NCBI GenBank assembly: GCA_012295275.1
Contig: CM022671.1
Location: 19,294,956 to 19,358,955, forward strand
From: Chrysomallon squamiferum
Lineage: Eukaryota > Mollusca > Gastropoda > Neomphalida > Peltospiridae
Direction: 5' to 3'
DNA length: 64,000 nucleotides
The translations under genes were made by a program, and so were the position numbers. The notes beneath the pieces were generated by a model. It was not told the DNA's origin and did not search any database. It saw only the letters and a program-made list of their open reading frames with translations. Of this stretch, positions 38,906-52,861 are shown piece by piece. How positions within the stretch are numbered: the first letter of the stretch is position 1; each line of letters starts with the position of its first letter.

Positions 38906-38934
38906 CTTTCAGCAGCTGAAACCATAAGGCATTC

Positions 38935-41478
38935 TTAAACCACAGAATCCTTTTCATCTGTTCCACCAAGAAGAGATATAATAGATGATTGTGAAGCTGA
39001 TTCTCTGTGTTTTGATGATTTTCTTTTCTTGTGTTTCCTTCTTTTGTGTTTTGGAATCACTGTTGTGGTTTCTTCTGTCCAGGATAAAGTGCTGCCTGCA
39101 GAAGAGAGTGACTTCAAAGGTGATTCTCTTTCTCCTTCACTAGCCTGAGCTTTCTGTCTTTTTGAAGACGTCTGTTCACAGAGAGGCTCCCCAAATCCCT
39201 GGCTGCCAAACTCAGAATCGAACTCCTGAGTCTCTATTGATTTCTGAAAGTAACCTGTAGGCTCATATGGGTGCACACGTTTGTAAGGAAGCAGCATCTT
39301 GATATTTGGACCTGCCACATGTTGTGGAACAGAGTGCTCTATCTTTCCAACCGGATCAGATGTCAGATTTGTCTGAGAAGAGTCAACACTGGGTGTCTCA
39401 GACCTGGGACTAAGTTTATTAATTTGAGAAGAGGTGATGAATGCATGACCCTTAGTGAGATCTATGTCTTCCTGCCAGGCAATCTGTGCTACAGTTTCAT
39501 TGAAAGCCTCATTTCCTATCTGTTGTCTTGGGCTGATTTGCTTTAAAGGTGCATTACCACCTTCTTTAAGCTGACAAACTACCTTCTTTGCAACCCACTG
39601 AAAAAAAGTTGCCACAGTAAATAACAAGAGTTTATTCATTTTCATCATTAGTGAAAATTATAATCAACTTATAGAAACAAATAATATCTTTATTAAATAA
39701 AAAAAAATAATATTAAAATCTGTAAAACATTCACTTGTAGTAACAACAAACCTGTTGTAGTTTAATGGAGACAATTCTCTGGCATATAACAGTAATAATT
39801 TATAAGAATTCTGTTTAAATGCATATAATGTTCATTTTGGTGAAATCAATGGAATGGAAAAATTAACAGTATAAAGCTATCCTTTAATTTGAATTTTCTA
39901 TTCCATTATAACATTTCAAAAACAAATGTTAGATTTATTTAAAACTGAATGTAAATTTTCTACCTTCCAATTTGTCTCAGCTGATTTCCGACTCTGAGCT
40001 TTTGTCTTTGATGCTGTTTTGATGACTACTAATGCTCTTTTTTCATTTTCTTGTGGATGAGAAATCCTCACAGAGTATTCTTTCTGAAACTTTATCAAAT
40101 CCTTCTTGGAAAACCCACGCTCTAAAACAACTACTGTTTTAGCCCACTTGAAAAGGAAACCAAGGATTAAATAACAGTTTAATTAGAATGTTCTAAAGAA
40201 TAATCAGTTAAGACAAGAAAATTATTTAATCTGAATGTCTGGCAAAATGTAAAGTTTAAACATTCATGATTTAAGGTTTTTGTGACATATAATTATCATG
40301 TAATAATAAAGTTACATAATATTTACAAATATCATACTGTTTTAAGGATATTTCTTTAAAGGTATTTAAAGCAAATGATTAAAAAAATGAAAAAATGGGA
40401 ACAATAAGATGGAAAAGGTAATGAACTTTATGACTAAATATGTATTTCAAAAATCCAATAAAATAAGAAAACTTTAATTAAATATTTGACAAACCTGTTT
40501 CCTCCATTCTTTTTCAGATTTGGCAATTATCTGTTGGTATGTGTTGCCCATCATGGCTATCAACATGTTCAGCAGTAAAATTGGTACCAGGATCATAAAG
40601 ATGGCAAATATCAGCTTTGTCAGTGGGGGATAATTAGCGTAATTGAAGGCATCATACTATTTCAATAAAAAAAAAATATATATATATAACAAATATTACT
40701 TTTTCTCAAAACAGGCAAGTATTAGAGCATTCTGGTCTAATGTCACACAATATCAGTTATTCTCAGGGTAACTTTTGTTAATTTATCTGCTAATGTTATA
40801 TATCTGATTTATCATGAGCTATGATACAAGGACATCTTTCTCATAATAATACATATTTGACATGCAACTGACTAATAACTATAACTGTTTATATCAAAAT
40901 ACAATAAAAATAAATATTAAAAGTACTTTGCCTATCATAATGAAATAACAAACAAGTAACTCAGTAATGAATATCTTGAGGATCATTTTACTAAAAATGA
41001 AAACATGTAAATGAATATTTTTTGATCAAAAAACAGTTAGTTTATCTCTCCTTCAGTTTTCCCTTCAAAAGTAAAAAAATGTCTCTTCTCTCCTAATAAC
41101 AAAACAATTATTTTGACTTGATCTGTAGATTAAATAACGACACTGTTGTTTTTCCACTAGTTAGAGAGAATACTGAACCTTGAACTCTCCTAATGTCATC
41201 TGGAACAATGTCATCAAAGTGTCTTGTATAGTTGCAAATTTCTGAACATCTGAATTATCATCATTTCCATTTTTGAACAGGAAAAAGAACCCTGAAATTT
41301 TAAAATAACATGATGGATAAACATATAAACCAATACAATGGCCATTTCATTTAAAAAAAAAAATTAAAACTATTATTTTTTCTACTAATTTAAGTGGTTA
41401 ATTTTATATAATTATTAATCCTTTTGTTTAGTAATTATTTAAAGGTAGATTACAATATAGATTTGCTATGACAAACAA

Positions 41479-41521
<43 letters not shown>

Positions 41522-42105
41522 TAGAATAAAAAAATAAAAAATAATAATAACATAATAAAATAAACAAACATAAGATAAAAATACCAATCAAATTGAAAGA
41601 GTTTATGACAGACATAAACACATATATAAAACGTACCTTGTGCAAATCCCACCAAGAAAATTATATAAATAACCCCAAATCTCACAAGATCTCCTAATAA
41701 CATTTGGTACACCATGGTTACAAAGGGACCTGTTAGTTTGACACCCCTAAAAAGAAAACAGAAAATGGTGCAAAATGTTAAACAGAATTTTAAAACATTT
41801 ATGTGCAAAGAGCATCTCATGAAAACTCATACTTGAGACTTTGTAATGTTATTTATTAAAATTAATTTAGAAAAAACAAAAATAAAAAATGTTAATTTAA
41901 TTTTAACATTTAGTGAGGAGTTTTTTTAAGAAACCCTAACAGATCATGTACTTGTCAATATTTAAAGAAGAAGGATGACAAAAAATTGAAATTAAATTAA
42001 AAAGTCTACCTGCTAACAATGCAGCCTTGTATTAATGCATTTAATTCGAATAATTTTTTTTTTTTTATAAATTAAATATATTACATTTTGGGTTTTTAGT
42101 TTACA

Positions 42106-42141
<36 letters not shown>

Positions 42142-45100
42142 CTATGAATAAAGATATATTTGGAGTTCTACATAATCAGAAAAGTTAATTTAACTACATG
42201 TCAAAGAAATATTTTGTTAATAAAATCCATTGTACAATTTCTTCCAAGCCAGCAGCTAATACAGTGGCATATAATAGAAATGGAATATTGAAATTTCTGT
42301 CTCACTCTGTTATCTGTAGATGGAAATATTATGTGAAGGCTATAGTAACCAATATGAAATAATGGTGGTTATTTTAAATAAATGTGTGAATTTTATAATG
42401 AGGTAAAATTGACATACCACAGTAAAACAGTACCATATATTTTATGAGATAACTTGTTTACCAATAATAGGATACTGGCTATGAGAGACTATGCTTATGT
42501 CAGATGAAATAGTTTTTTTTAATGTTATCTATAAATATTACATTAGTGAACTGACACATTCAAACAACTAAGCAAAGCACCATGTTATAAGTAATATATA
42601 AACTGTAAATTTCAACACCAAACTGAGTTAGTACAACAATAAAACATATTTTCTGAAATGCTATGTTATTATTATTATTTTTTAAATGAAATAAATAAAT
42701 AATAAAATTGAATCTGAATTCATGCTAAGAAAGACATGCAGAATCAATAAAATTAAGCAAAAAATATCTCAAAACTAGTAAAGTTAATATGTTTTCAACA
42801 AATCACAGCTGAAATTATTATTTGTTTTTTCATTATGCAATAAAAACAACCTAAATTATAAGAAGTCTTTAAAAATGTTTTCTTCTTTTTAGAAGTAGAA
42901 TTCATTTGTAGCAGCCAGTTAGATATTTCATAAATCATACATATCTTGGAAACATGTAAAATCAACAACTGACCAAGCTGTTTTTATTATACAGTTTGGC
43001 AAATATTTTTTTTTTACACCTGACACAGTATCTACAAATCAATATAAAGTTCAGTACTTTTTATAATTGTTGGAAATTGCTAAATATTTCACATGATTCA
43101 TAGTAATTACAAAACAATTCAAGGTTCTCTACATTCTGTATTTTGAGCATATCATTTATTACAGTGAGAATAAAACTGGCAAAACATAAAGGGACACAAT
43201 CACTGCCTGACACATTTAGCGTTGGTTACTTACAACTCATTGACTGAGCTTACTAACTTTTGTGCAAAAGATATATTTTAGTGTTATGGACATGTAAGAT
43301 GTTACTGTTTAGTTCTTCTTATTGTAGGTTTCTACTGAATATGACAGATTCATAGTTTGTCACACAACAACAACATATCTTAAGATGAGAAAGTATCTAA
43401 ATTCATTCTCTGTTTACAATTATATAAAAAACTGAGGGCAATTTTATTTCAGTCTCTTTTTTATTTGAGAAAAATGCATGAGGTTCTTACTTCAGCTGTG
43501 ATAGTTAACAAATTCGTAGTGGAAGTTGAAAACTGTATGCACAAAAATTCATTTTTTTTTTACCTACTGAAAATACGAAAATAAAGTGTGCAAAAATGAT
43601 GCCAAATTTACACATATCATTCCACACCATGTTATACATCATTACAACATTTGTACCCAAGAGATGAGAAACTCTGAAACACAAACAAAATGTTATCATA
43701 AAATTTTCAGGAACTTTTAGTCAGTTGTATAGTAAGAAATAAAATTAACTATTAAACAAAATAATAAAAAGTTGCAGTGCTAGTCTCCTTATATTTTGTG
43801 TAGATCTAATGCATTAGCATATCAGTTCTTTTTTTCTTTTCTTATTTAAAATTTTTTTCTTCTTCTTCTTGTTTTTTTTTTTTTTTTTTTTTTTAAATTA
43901 TATTAACTGTAAAATTTAAGAAATACTGGATGCTTAATTCTATTTATTAATTTTGTTTTTATGCTTTCTACATTTACATCATCAAAATGAACTCTGTAAA
44001 ATGTTTTTAACATACAACTAATATAATTGTGATATAAAATACCTGGAACTACAAAAGTATGAAAATATGGCATTTAGCTTCACATAAAAATAACATAACA
44101 TAAAATCATATTTTGTATACTATATTTTTTCTTCAAGCAATTATTAGTCAATCAACTGACTTGAACACTATGAACTTTGAAAAAGTAAATCTTTAACACA
44201 GTAGAAAAATTCTAAATATCTAATACATATCAATTTTAAACATGAAAAATTCATTAATAAACAACTGTGTGAAACCTACCTGGCAAAGAAAAGCAAGAAA
44301 AACCATGATCCAGGAACAGCAAATATTAATAAGACATCTTCTACACTGTCCCAGCGAAGAAACCTAAATGGAATGCATGCTAATATGCCCAAGCAAGAGA
44401 ACATGTACACTGTCTGTGCTGGTGCATGCATCTGAAAATATTTTAAAAAAAGAAGAAATTAAATAAATAAAAACATAAAAAAGATCAAGAGAGAAAACTG
44501 CAAAATGAGTCTTAATTTTTAAAATGAAATGTCTCCTAAATAGAGAAAAATAAACATTTCCTGTGCTATATTTTATTTCCTTTTACTCTAGAAACAAACA
44601 AATTATTTAACACTCATGTTTAAATGTACTCTTTCAACTCTTTTTTAACTTCTTTTTTCTACCTTTTCATTCTTATTGAGTGCATTTCAAAACTTACACT
44701 ATTTTTGGCAAATCCTTTCAAACCAAGAAAGAAAATTTCTTTTAATTCTATGAGAAGAACCACAGCACAGGCTATACAGACCATGATTTCTGCTATATAT
44801 CGTATCTACAGATAGAAAAAAAAAAACATTCATGAACATGAAGATAAATATTACAGTATTTAAAATTAAATAGTTTGAGATACAGCGGTTATACAAAAAT
44901 AGAAAACATTTTAACAAATCATGTTTTGTTTTGCATGATTCATTCCTCATATGGTTATGTTACAGGCTGAGGCTGTTTAAATGTTTTATATACTACAAAT
45001 TTTATTGAATTTTTATAAGTTATAATAAATTTATTGAAAGTTATAAATTAGTTTTAAATAATGTTATTTTTGTATTTATAAAAATTGGATGAGAAAATAT

Positions 45101-47276
45101 AATTAAATCCACTTGGAAGAAAAATGGCTTTTCTGAAGATTTAAGTTACAGTAAAATCAAATTATCTCATTCAAAAAGCCACAGTAAATAATTGAATAAG
45201 CTTGTGGATTTAAAATTATAAACAACAAGACACATTCACTGATTAAGTGGAAAACATGGTTATAAATATGTATTAAAAATAACTTTGCTAAACAACAAAA
45301 TATATATATTAAGATTAACTTACAGCATCACTGATGCCATTATAACCCAACAACTGTGTTCCTGCAGGACGTAGGTAAACGGCAACACTAATCAGTATGA
45401 GGTGAAACAAAGCTATGACAAGTCGAAATATGAAGCGTGTCTGAAATACACATTAAAATAAAAATTATTTGCTTTTATGGAATTATTATTTTTCTGAAAC
45501 CATTTCCAACTGAAACAAAAAAACAAAAATAAAACATGAAAATAAAAATTGTAATAGATACCAAGTTTAAGATCCAGTACAAATTTTTTCAGAAATGTTA
45601 TCAGTAATTATACACAAATTATCAGTCCATTCATATATCTTGTCTGTTGCTAATTATCAGTATGTAAATTATTATTAATTTTGTATCTATATATAGAAAA
45701 TAAAACATTTAATAAATTTATTACCCGAGCAAATGTTTTCCATTTTTCATCCAATAACTGTCTCATGACTCCACCTTCCAACATCTCAAGATGGTCATCG
45801 GTTTCACCATTAACAATGATCATAAGAGAAGAACTCCAGTCTGAATGAAGTAAAAAAAAAAAATAATAAAAAAAAAAATAATAATAATAATAATAATAAA
45901 AAAAAGTTAAAAAAGAGGAATATTTTAAATTCTGTGTTCCAAAACACTAAAAATCCATTTTCTTTGTTTTGAGAAAAATGATTATTTTTGATTTGGAGAA
46001 ATGATAGCAACAAAAGCTTTTTTTTCTTCTGTTTTAATCTTTACTAAATAACTATTAAATCATAACAAAAAAAATCAATTAATTATTTTTTTTCCAGATG
46101 CTAGATATACAGGCTACTGGGTTTTTTTCCAAAGTGCTACATATCCATTTGTGATATTCTTTTAACATGGACAAATCAGACCCCAGAATGATTTTTATCA
46201 AAGAATACAGTGTAAATGCATCCAGTCTGTACATACAAGAACTGTCTTTATCCTATTTGCATTAAAACTATGCTGAACCATGTGTGCAGACCACATCTGT
46301 GAATAGACCACTCAGTAAAGAATCTGTCTAGAGCATAGTGACCACCTTGTTAAATAGACCACCAATCAGAAAGCAGTATATAATGACTTTTCTCCTGCAG
46401 ATTATTTGCATCAACCAGACACAGAGGACAGTAACTGACATAAAGACCATCCTTGTGAAGAGAACACCCAATAGAGACACTACCTCATTGCAGCGACCAG
46501 CTCAGTAAAAAGACAACCTCAGTAGAAGCAAACTATGTTTCATTCCCTCATTAGAAACTACCACTAATTCAATGGCTCCATTGAAATAGTTCATTATTAA
46601 TGGTTAATATGGCCCAAAATAACACGAAACAACAAGCAATTTTGTTAGATCATTGGATGACATCACGGTAATAGTGACCAGTAATTGTTTGAGCATATAC
46701 TGCAGTTTGTGTAAAACTGCTTGGCGCTTATCACATTATGGAATGAAGGTCTATAGTTTACTGCATAGATCAGTAATGGATATCTCATTTTGGGGAAAAT
46801 GGACCTGGGACATTGAACTGCCATCAAATACTGAACTTTTGGTGTTTTTATTTTTTATTTTTTATTCGGCTTTTATGGTGTTTTGGAACTAAAATCTTCA
46901 TTCTTAAAATTAACGTCCATTCTCGTCTAAACAGAATGATAGACTTCAAAGCAGATACCAAAAGAGTTATTACAACCACTGACGATGATTAGATGTTCAT
47001 GGTGAGGAATAAAAGGCACAAATTTCCATGCACAAATAGCTGAATGGATTATCTATCCTTTGATTATCATGATCATCAAAAAAATAACAGTAATCTAATC
47101 TGTTCTTGAATATGTGTTTTTCTTTCTGGTTTTGGTAATTAATAATATATATTTTTTTAATGTTATTTGAAATCTGTACAAACAATTTATTAGTGAAGAT
47201 GTTTCAAAGTTGCTATTTATTTACTTATACTCTTGTGTGAATTATATGCATTTTAGAGCAAAAAAACCACCAAAAC

Positions 47277-47335
<59 letters not shown>

Positions 47336-48096
47336 AAACACAAAAATAATGCACCACAACAACTCTGTGTATTAATTAATGAATTGACCATAAGACAACT
47401 TGTTTACTTAGCACGATGCTTGCAGTGAAAAGGCAACAAGCTAATTGTGTCATACAATGACTGTGTAATAACTGTGAATGCTAACCAGGTTTTTCATAAT
47501 GCCATTTTATTGTTGTGAAAACAACATGCTACAAGTTCTACATATATTATTCACTGACATTATTCAATGATGCACTTGAGAAATTCAGCCGATGGAACAA
47601 AGTTGCAATGAAACAAAAGTTCACTAGCTGATATGGCAATCAATTTAAAAAAACAACAAAGGTTTCCATGTGGACTTGAGGATAAGTGTGCTAAAGCCCA
47701 TTCATTCTCACTGGATTATCAATTGTTTTGACTCAATTAAGAAAGACACAGAGGGTAACAAATGGGGTTGGATTAAAGCAGGCTTGCTTGATGTGGTGTA
47801 AAATTGAAAGAATGCATCTGAGATGTGCTAACTCTGCGAATCTGAACCAAAACACTTTGTAATTGGTATGTGAATGTGTTTAAACATTACTGTGTTAATG
47901 AATTGCTTGAGATAATTATTAAGTGAAATAAAACTGCTATTGTTTGTATATATATAATAAAAAAGCACTAAACAATAATGTAGGAAGGAAAACTAGGGAA
48001 AAGAAACAAAACAAAAACAATGTGAAAGCACAATTAAAACAAAATTAATAATTGTTTAGCAAGGAAAAATTGTACCAGAAAATAAACAAACAAACA

Positions 48097-48137
<41 letters not shown>

Positions 48138-51100
48138 AACAAAACAAATAAAACAATAACAACAACATCATCAGCAACAATAAAAAAAAAAAAAAAAAAA
48201 AATCAAATATTATTTCATACTTGTTTCCCCATTTGGGTTAATTGAATCCAAGGTGGTTAAAGGATATGCTGAGCAGTACACATTACTATAGGACCAAAAC
48301 TCCTGAAAATATTTTTAAAAAAATGCAATTATTTCACAAAATTGACTAAATGCATACATTTCCATTATCTATTTAATAAATTAATATATATAACAGATTT
48401 ATAAGTTTCCTAGTATGTCTGAACTGACAAATGAATAAAATCTTATAATATTCAAAATTAGTTCTTATAATTAAAATTTTAACTGTGCTTGTTATTATTA
48501 TTTCTTAATTGATTTATTTTAATTAAAACACCCTTATATTTTACAAATAAAAACACCAAGTTATACTTGTATTTTTTTGACAGAAACACCATGTTATACT
48601 TTCTTATTATTAATAACTAAAAGATTGACAATGTATATTGTGTTACTCTAAGTTTTAAAAATACTAACAATGCATAATCTAATGTATTACTTTTTATTAC
48701 TAATTAAATCACTATCATTATTTTTATAAATGTATTGTTTTGTAATTAAAACACTAACTATGCTACTTAGTTCAAGAATCTCTTTAAAGATGACACGCCT
48801 GCCTAGTTTGGTGGCCAGGGTAACTGGAGTTAGTCCCATATTATTTTGTATGTCTGTCTTGGCAGGCTTCTTTTTGTGCTGTACAGCATACTTGTACATT
48901 TGCTGTGAATTGACAATAAACAGGTAATTCAAATTACTCTCAATATTCTATTACAATAAATACTGAAACAATCATATTTAATCAAAATCAAAACAAAAAC
49001 AAAAAAAATCAAAAAAAAAGAATAATCAATAAATAACAAACAATAAAAAAACAAAAAAAAAACGTGTAAAAAAAATTCTTTGAGAAATGTCTTTAAAAAG
49101 TGTTTACTAATTATCAAAAAAAACCCAGAACAACTGAAAAAAGAGAAAAAAAATCATAGTAATATTACTAACAGGCTGGTTGTGTATGACAGTCATGTGA
49201 AGAACTGTATTTCCAAAAGAATCCTTCTCATCGGGGTTGGCACCTTTCTCAATAAGATAGTCATAGATCTCTTGATAGTTAAAACATGCAGCAAATGCAA
49301 GAGGATATTCTCCATAATATGCATCTCCTACAACACATTACAAAAAAAAAAAAAAAAAAATTAAATAATAATAATAATAATAATAAAAAAGTATTTATGT
49401 CTTTTAAGAATGAACCAAACAACAATTACTGTTTTTGAAAAGGAAGAAATGTTTTATATAAGGAGAAAATAAATGTAATGTAATGTAACAAAAGTTCATC
49501 AAATTTTTTTTAAATGTTGTACAGAAAGTGAGACATGAAAGTCACTACCACAGTAAGATGGGGTTTTCTTTTTATGATATCAGGGATTTATTATAATTAT
49601 GCACCTTCCTATGAAACAGCCTGTGTCACACCACTCTTAACAAGTTCAAATATATTGTGAAAGATTTAACAATGTGGTGATATCAACAAAAGAACTAAGG
49701 ACTTTTTATATAGATAAGCATCTAAATGTTTTATTTATTTCTAGCACAAAGTTTATATTAATAACATAACAAATTCTTGAGTATGTACAATGGCTAATAT
49801 TTTCTCTTACTTTAACTTTTTCACAATAAGAAGTCTTATTTATAATAATAATAAAATATAATAATGAAGAAATAATTCATTTCTAAATAGGTGTATCCTC
49901 AAAGAGGAATTTTTATATCATCTCTGAACAAAATAAAGAGATCATTTCATTCTCTTTTTTTATCTATTTTATCATTTTGCCAGAGGTATATTTTAAAAAA
50001 GAAAAAAAACCCCAAAACACCTAATTTCAGAATTTAACATTTTTAAACAGATAAATGCAAATAACTGCACTATTCTTAATATTATATTATTCTCTAAATA
50101 AATGTGCATGGAAAATCGAAAGACATCGATAATAACAAATTGTTCTAAATCCACGTCCATTAATCTGGAAAACTAAGTGAGGCCTATGTTTACATAGTAA
50201 TCAGTTTAACAATTATGAACCATTTACAACAACACTGGTGACTGTAACCAGTAATGACAAATGAAATTTTCAACTGACAGTGTTGATACAGTTTCTATGG
50301 AGACTATCAACAATCACAGCTTTACATTCCTTGGGCACCATAAAGCATTTGAAAAATGGACAAATTCAGGTATCATTCATGTTGTTCTGACATTTAGTAT
50401 GGAACAAATCTGGTATTCCAAGCAAACAAAAAGAAACAAATTCACAGTAATTATAGCCTAATAAATAAATATGTAAAAAATCTGTACCCAGAAATAAGCA
50501 TAAGACAAGTTAACAATCTGAAAAACAGTGATAAATCTAGTTTAATTAAAACCTTTACATAATATGAAATAATCGTACGTCTCTGAAGGCTTACTGGTAA
50601 TAAACAATATATTACATTGTTTTGTAATGGTTGTATGCTGAGGTATCAGTTCAATTACTGTTTCCATGTTCATGCCAAGTGCATTTACTGAATTTAATTT
50701 TAATAATAATGTAGTGGAGTGGACGTTATGACATCAGACATGCATTTATCTCCAGGGACTTACTATTCTACTTCTGCAGTAAAGAGAAAACCTATTTATT
50801 TTCCAAAATGAATGGGAAAATAATGGAATAATAATAATAATTTAAAAAAAAAAAAAAAATGGGTGTGTAAAATATAAAAAGTTAGTTGTCTTCTCAAGAA
50901 AAACATGTATGTACTTTAAAATTTAACAGATTCAAAATATTATAACATCAGCCAAAAACAAAAATCACTTGAAAATAATAATTATATATTTATTGTTTTT
51001 ATTCAATATATTTCCCATAAGGAAACAAATGTGGGGGTAATTAATATTTTTTAGTTGCTTTTGAATATGAGGGTGGAGATTTAAAGAGAAATATGAGGTG

Positions 51101-52861
51101 TGAAATCAAAAAGTTTTATGAAAGGTATTATTTTACATTGAATAAAACTTGATAAAGAGTAAGATGAACATTACCAAAAATATATGAAATTTATTTGTGG
51201 GTGAATGACATTAAAATAGTTTAAGAAACCCTGTTGTAAAGAAAGGTGTCCACTTGATATAAGCAGTTAATTATAGAAAACAAATTGAAGATATTTTGAA
51301 GATGTCTAACAACTCAAAACCAACAAGCAACATAAACTCTGTGGTTATGTAGGCTTATTAGATTATAAATGCAGAAATACTATCAAATAAATACTTTTAA
51401 TATTATTTATAATAATGAAAAGTGTATAGATTAATTAAATAAGCACTTTTTTTATCCTTCATAAATGAAATTTTCTTTTGATCAAGAATATAACAATCTG
51501 CATAACTGGTACATTTTGGTAAAATGTCCTTAAATTAATGAATAAATATTTGACTAACAATAAAAAAAAGAAAAGAAAAAAAGAAATATTAAAAAAAGAA
51601 AAAAGAAAAAAGAAAAAAAAATACCAAAAACCTTTAATGAACATCTATCTGTACTGACCTTCATAATTGGTGGTTTGGGATTTTCCATTCTTTTGATCAT
51701 GTGGTAAAAAGAATCGACCAGTGGCTCTTTGATCAACTTTAGCTCCATTTTTAACTAGTTCTTTCACCATTTCAAAATGGTTAAATACAACAGCAATGTG
51801 TAAGGCACTTTCTCCTGCAAATAAATAAGAAAAGAAATCTGACTCAAAAAAAAATGGACACCTTTAAAAAAATGTACAGTGAAAGGATTTTGAATTAATA
51901 GGAATAAACTAATTTTCAATTAAAAAAAGTAAAAATATAAAAACTAAAAATAATAAAAATCTATCTATATATAGTTTCCATTTGTGCTTAATGCTTTCTA
52001 ACAAAACCAAAGATATTCATACTTTCAGAACAACTGAAATTTAAAAAATTACCAAAATATTCTTCTCCTTCATAAACATCCAGTGCCATGTTGGGGTACA
52101 ACTCTAATAGTAAGCTGGCAACTTTTAGTTTACCAGTAAGAATTGCAAGATGAAAAGCTGTTTCCCCAACACCACCACGTTTTTTCAAATTCCAGCAGGC
52201 TTCGTGTTCTTTAATCTCATTAAATGGGTTCTTTGAAGAATAATATTTCTTAATTTGTCCATCGTTCATTTTTTTCCCTTGATCACCCTAAAAGAAATGA
52301 GTAAAAACAAAATTGCAAAAACTTGTAGTTAAAGAACACCTTCAGATCAATGTAATATACAGTGGTTAATTTAAAGTTGTGCCATAAATAAAGTAACTGT
52401 GTGTGAATTTACAGATATTTACAAGTACACAAAATACATTTTTAATTATAAAACAAAATACTATTTTGAAACATTTCATTTGTCAGAATTTTAAAATATT
52501 TTGTTTTGGTGTCTAGAAAAAGAAAAATAAGAAATGAAGTATATTGTATGGATAACAATAAATAAATAAATAAATGAATAAAACTTACTAATTTGATCTT
52601 ATACCAATCATAGAACTCTTCCTCTGTAATTTTATGAGGCTCATTCTCCTCTTCTTCATACAGGTACTCTCCTTTTCTCAGCTGTCGTGAGTAAAAATCT
52701 TTAGCCTCTTCATTGTCATTTTCTTGTGCAAACATACCCGTACCATCCAAACCAACAAGTTTGTACATTGGGTTTTTATCCTGCTCTTCATTCTGTTTTT
52801 TCCAAGCAGCATCATTATCTTCATTTTCTGGATTACTACATTGCCTTAAAATGTTACCCAT
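38935..52861 (-). CDS. TRPV: TRPV channel, invertebrate OSM-9/OCR/Nanchung/Inactive type (complete)
   Basis: Exons in transcription order: 52861-52589, 52287-52053, 51814-51659, 49327-49173, 48902-48759, 48302-48221, 45840-45725, 45440-45324, 44805-44698, 44431-44280, 41746-41637 (alternative 43673-43564), 41291-41179, 40656-40495, 40146-39964, 39597-38935. Phases fit; 922 residues. Parts: acidic N-terminus, ankyrin repeats about 128-320 ([63 protein letters not shown]), the block [18 protein letters not shown] and [15 protein letters not shown] typical of insect and nematode TRPVs, S1-S4 about 388-511, S5, pore helix and filter ([10 protein letters not shown]), S6 ([14 protein letters not shown]) and TRP box ([18 protein letters not shown]). 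The C-tail is about 270 residues with a basic cluster ([15 protein letters not shown]). Such subunits form cation channels in ciliated mechano- and chemosensory neurons of insects and nematodes. The start is the ATG at 52861, giving MGNILRQC, a possible myristoyl/palmitoyl N-terminus. Confidence 0.97.
41637..41746 (-). CDS. TRPV: TRPV exon 11a: canonical S4-S5 linker and S5
   Basis: 110 bp, starts with the last base of an Arg codon and ends with the first base of a Gly codon. Its residues include [13 protein letters not shown] and GDLVRFG, matching the GPF..M...M...DL.RF pattern of TRPV channels at the linker and S5. Acceptor tttttag, donor gtacgt. Confidence 0.95.
43564..43673 (-). CDS. TRPV: TRPV exon 11b: alternative S4-S5 linker and S5 (mutually exclusive)
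   Basis: Also 110 bp with the same start and end phases, acceptor gtgtttcag and donor gtaaaa. It aligns without gaps to exon 11a at 12 of 36 residues, keeping the core pattern L-G-V-M-Y-M-D-FG-I-F-F ([24 protein letters not shown]). It changes GPF to GTN and the linker Arg to Lys. Using both exons, or neither, shifts the frame and meets a TGA in the next exon (41291-41179), so only one can be used per functional mRNA. It is open throughout and not decayed. Confidence 0.85.
47281..47332. repeat. (AT)n microsatellite in TRPV intron 6
   Basis: 26 AT units. The surrounding 2.4-kb intron (45841-48220) otherwise holds AT-rich DNA and a block near 46280-46530 with loosely repeated agaccac words. 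Confidence 0.95.

Larger units (their letters stand above)
25546..38934. other. Repeat-rich non-coding region between the iGluR and TRPV genes
   Basis: About 13.4 kb upstream of the iGluR and downstream of the TRPV gene, both on the - strand. It carries many microsatellites and no exon I can assign to a protein family. GC-richer blocks stand out at about 26081-26250, 27530-27600, 28400-28690, 29380-29580, 31765-31975 and 32830-33075. The last two look like 5' exon or promoter DNA. The right end (36-38.9 kb) is plain AT-rich DNA and a minisatellite. Missing 5' exons of the iGluR could hide here, but a whole amino-terminal domain (about 1.1 kb coding) is not visible. Confidence 0.55.

Noticed and set aside
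46280-46530. Repeated agaccac-like words suggesting a degenerate tandem repeat
   Set aside because: Spacing is irregular and similarity too low to define a unit by eye.
46653-46892. 79-codon + strand open frame with several Trp and Cys codons
   Set aside because: It lies within TRPV intron 6 on the other strand, has no splice context or family resemblance, and the length is not exceptional.
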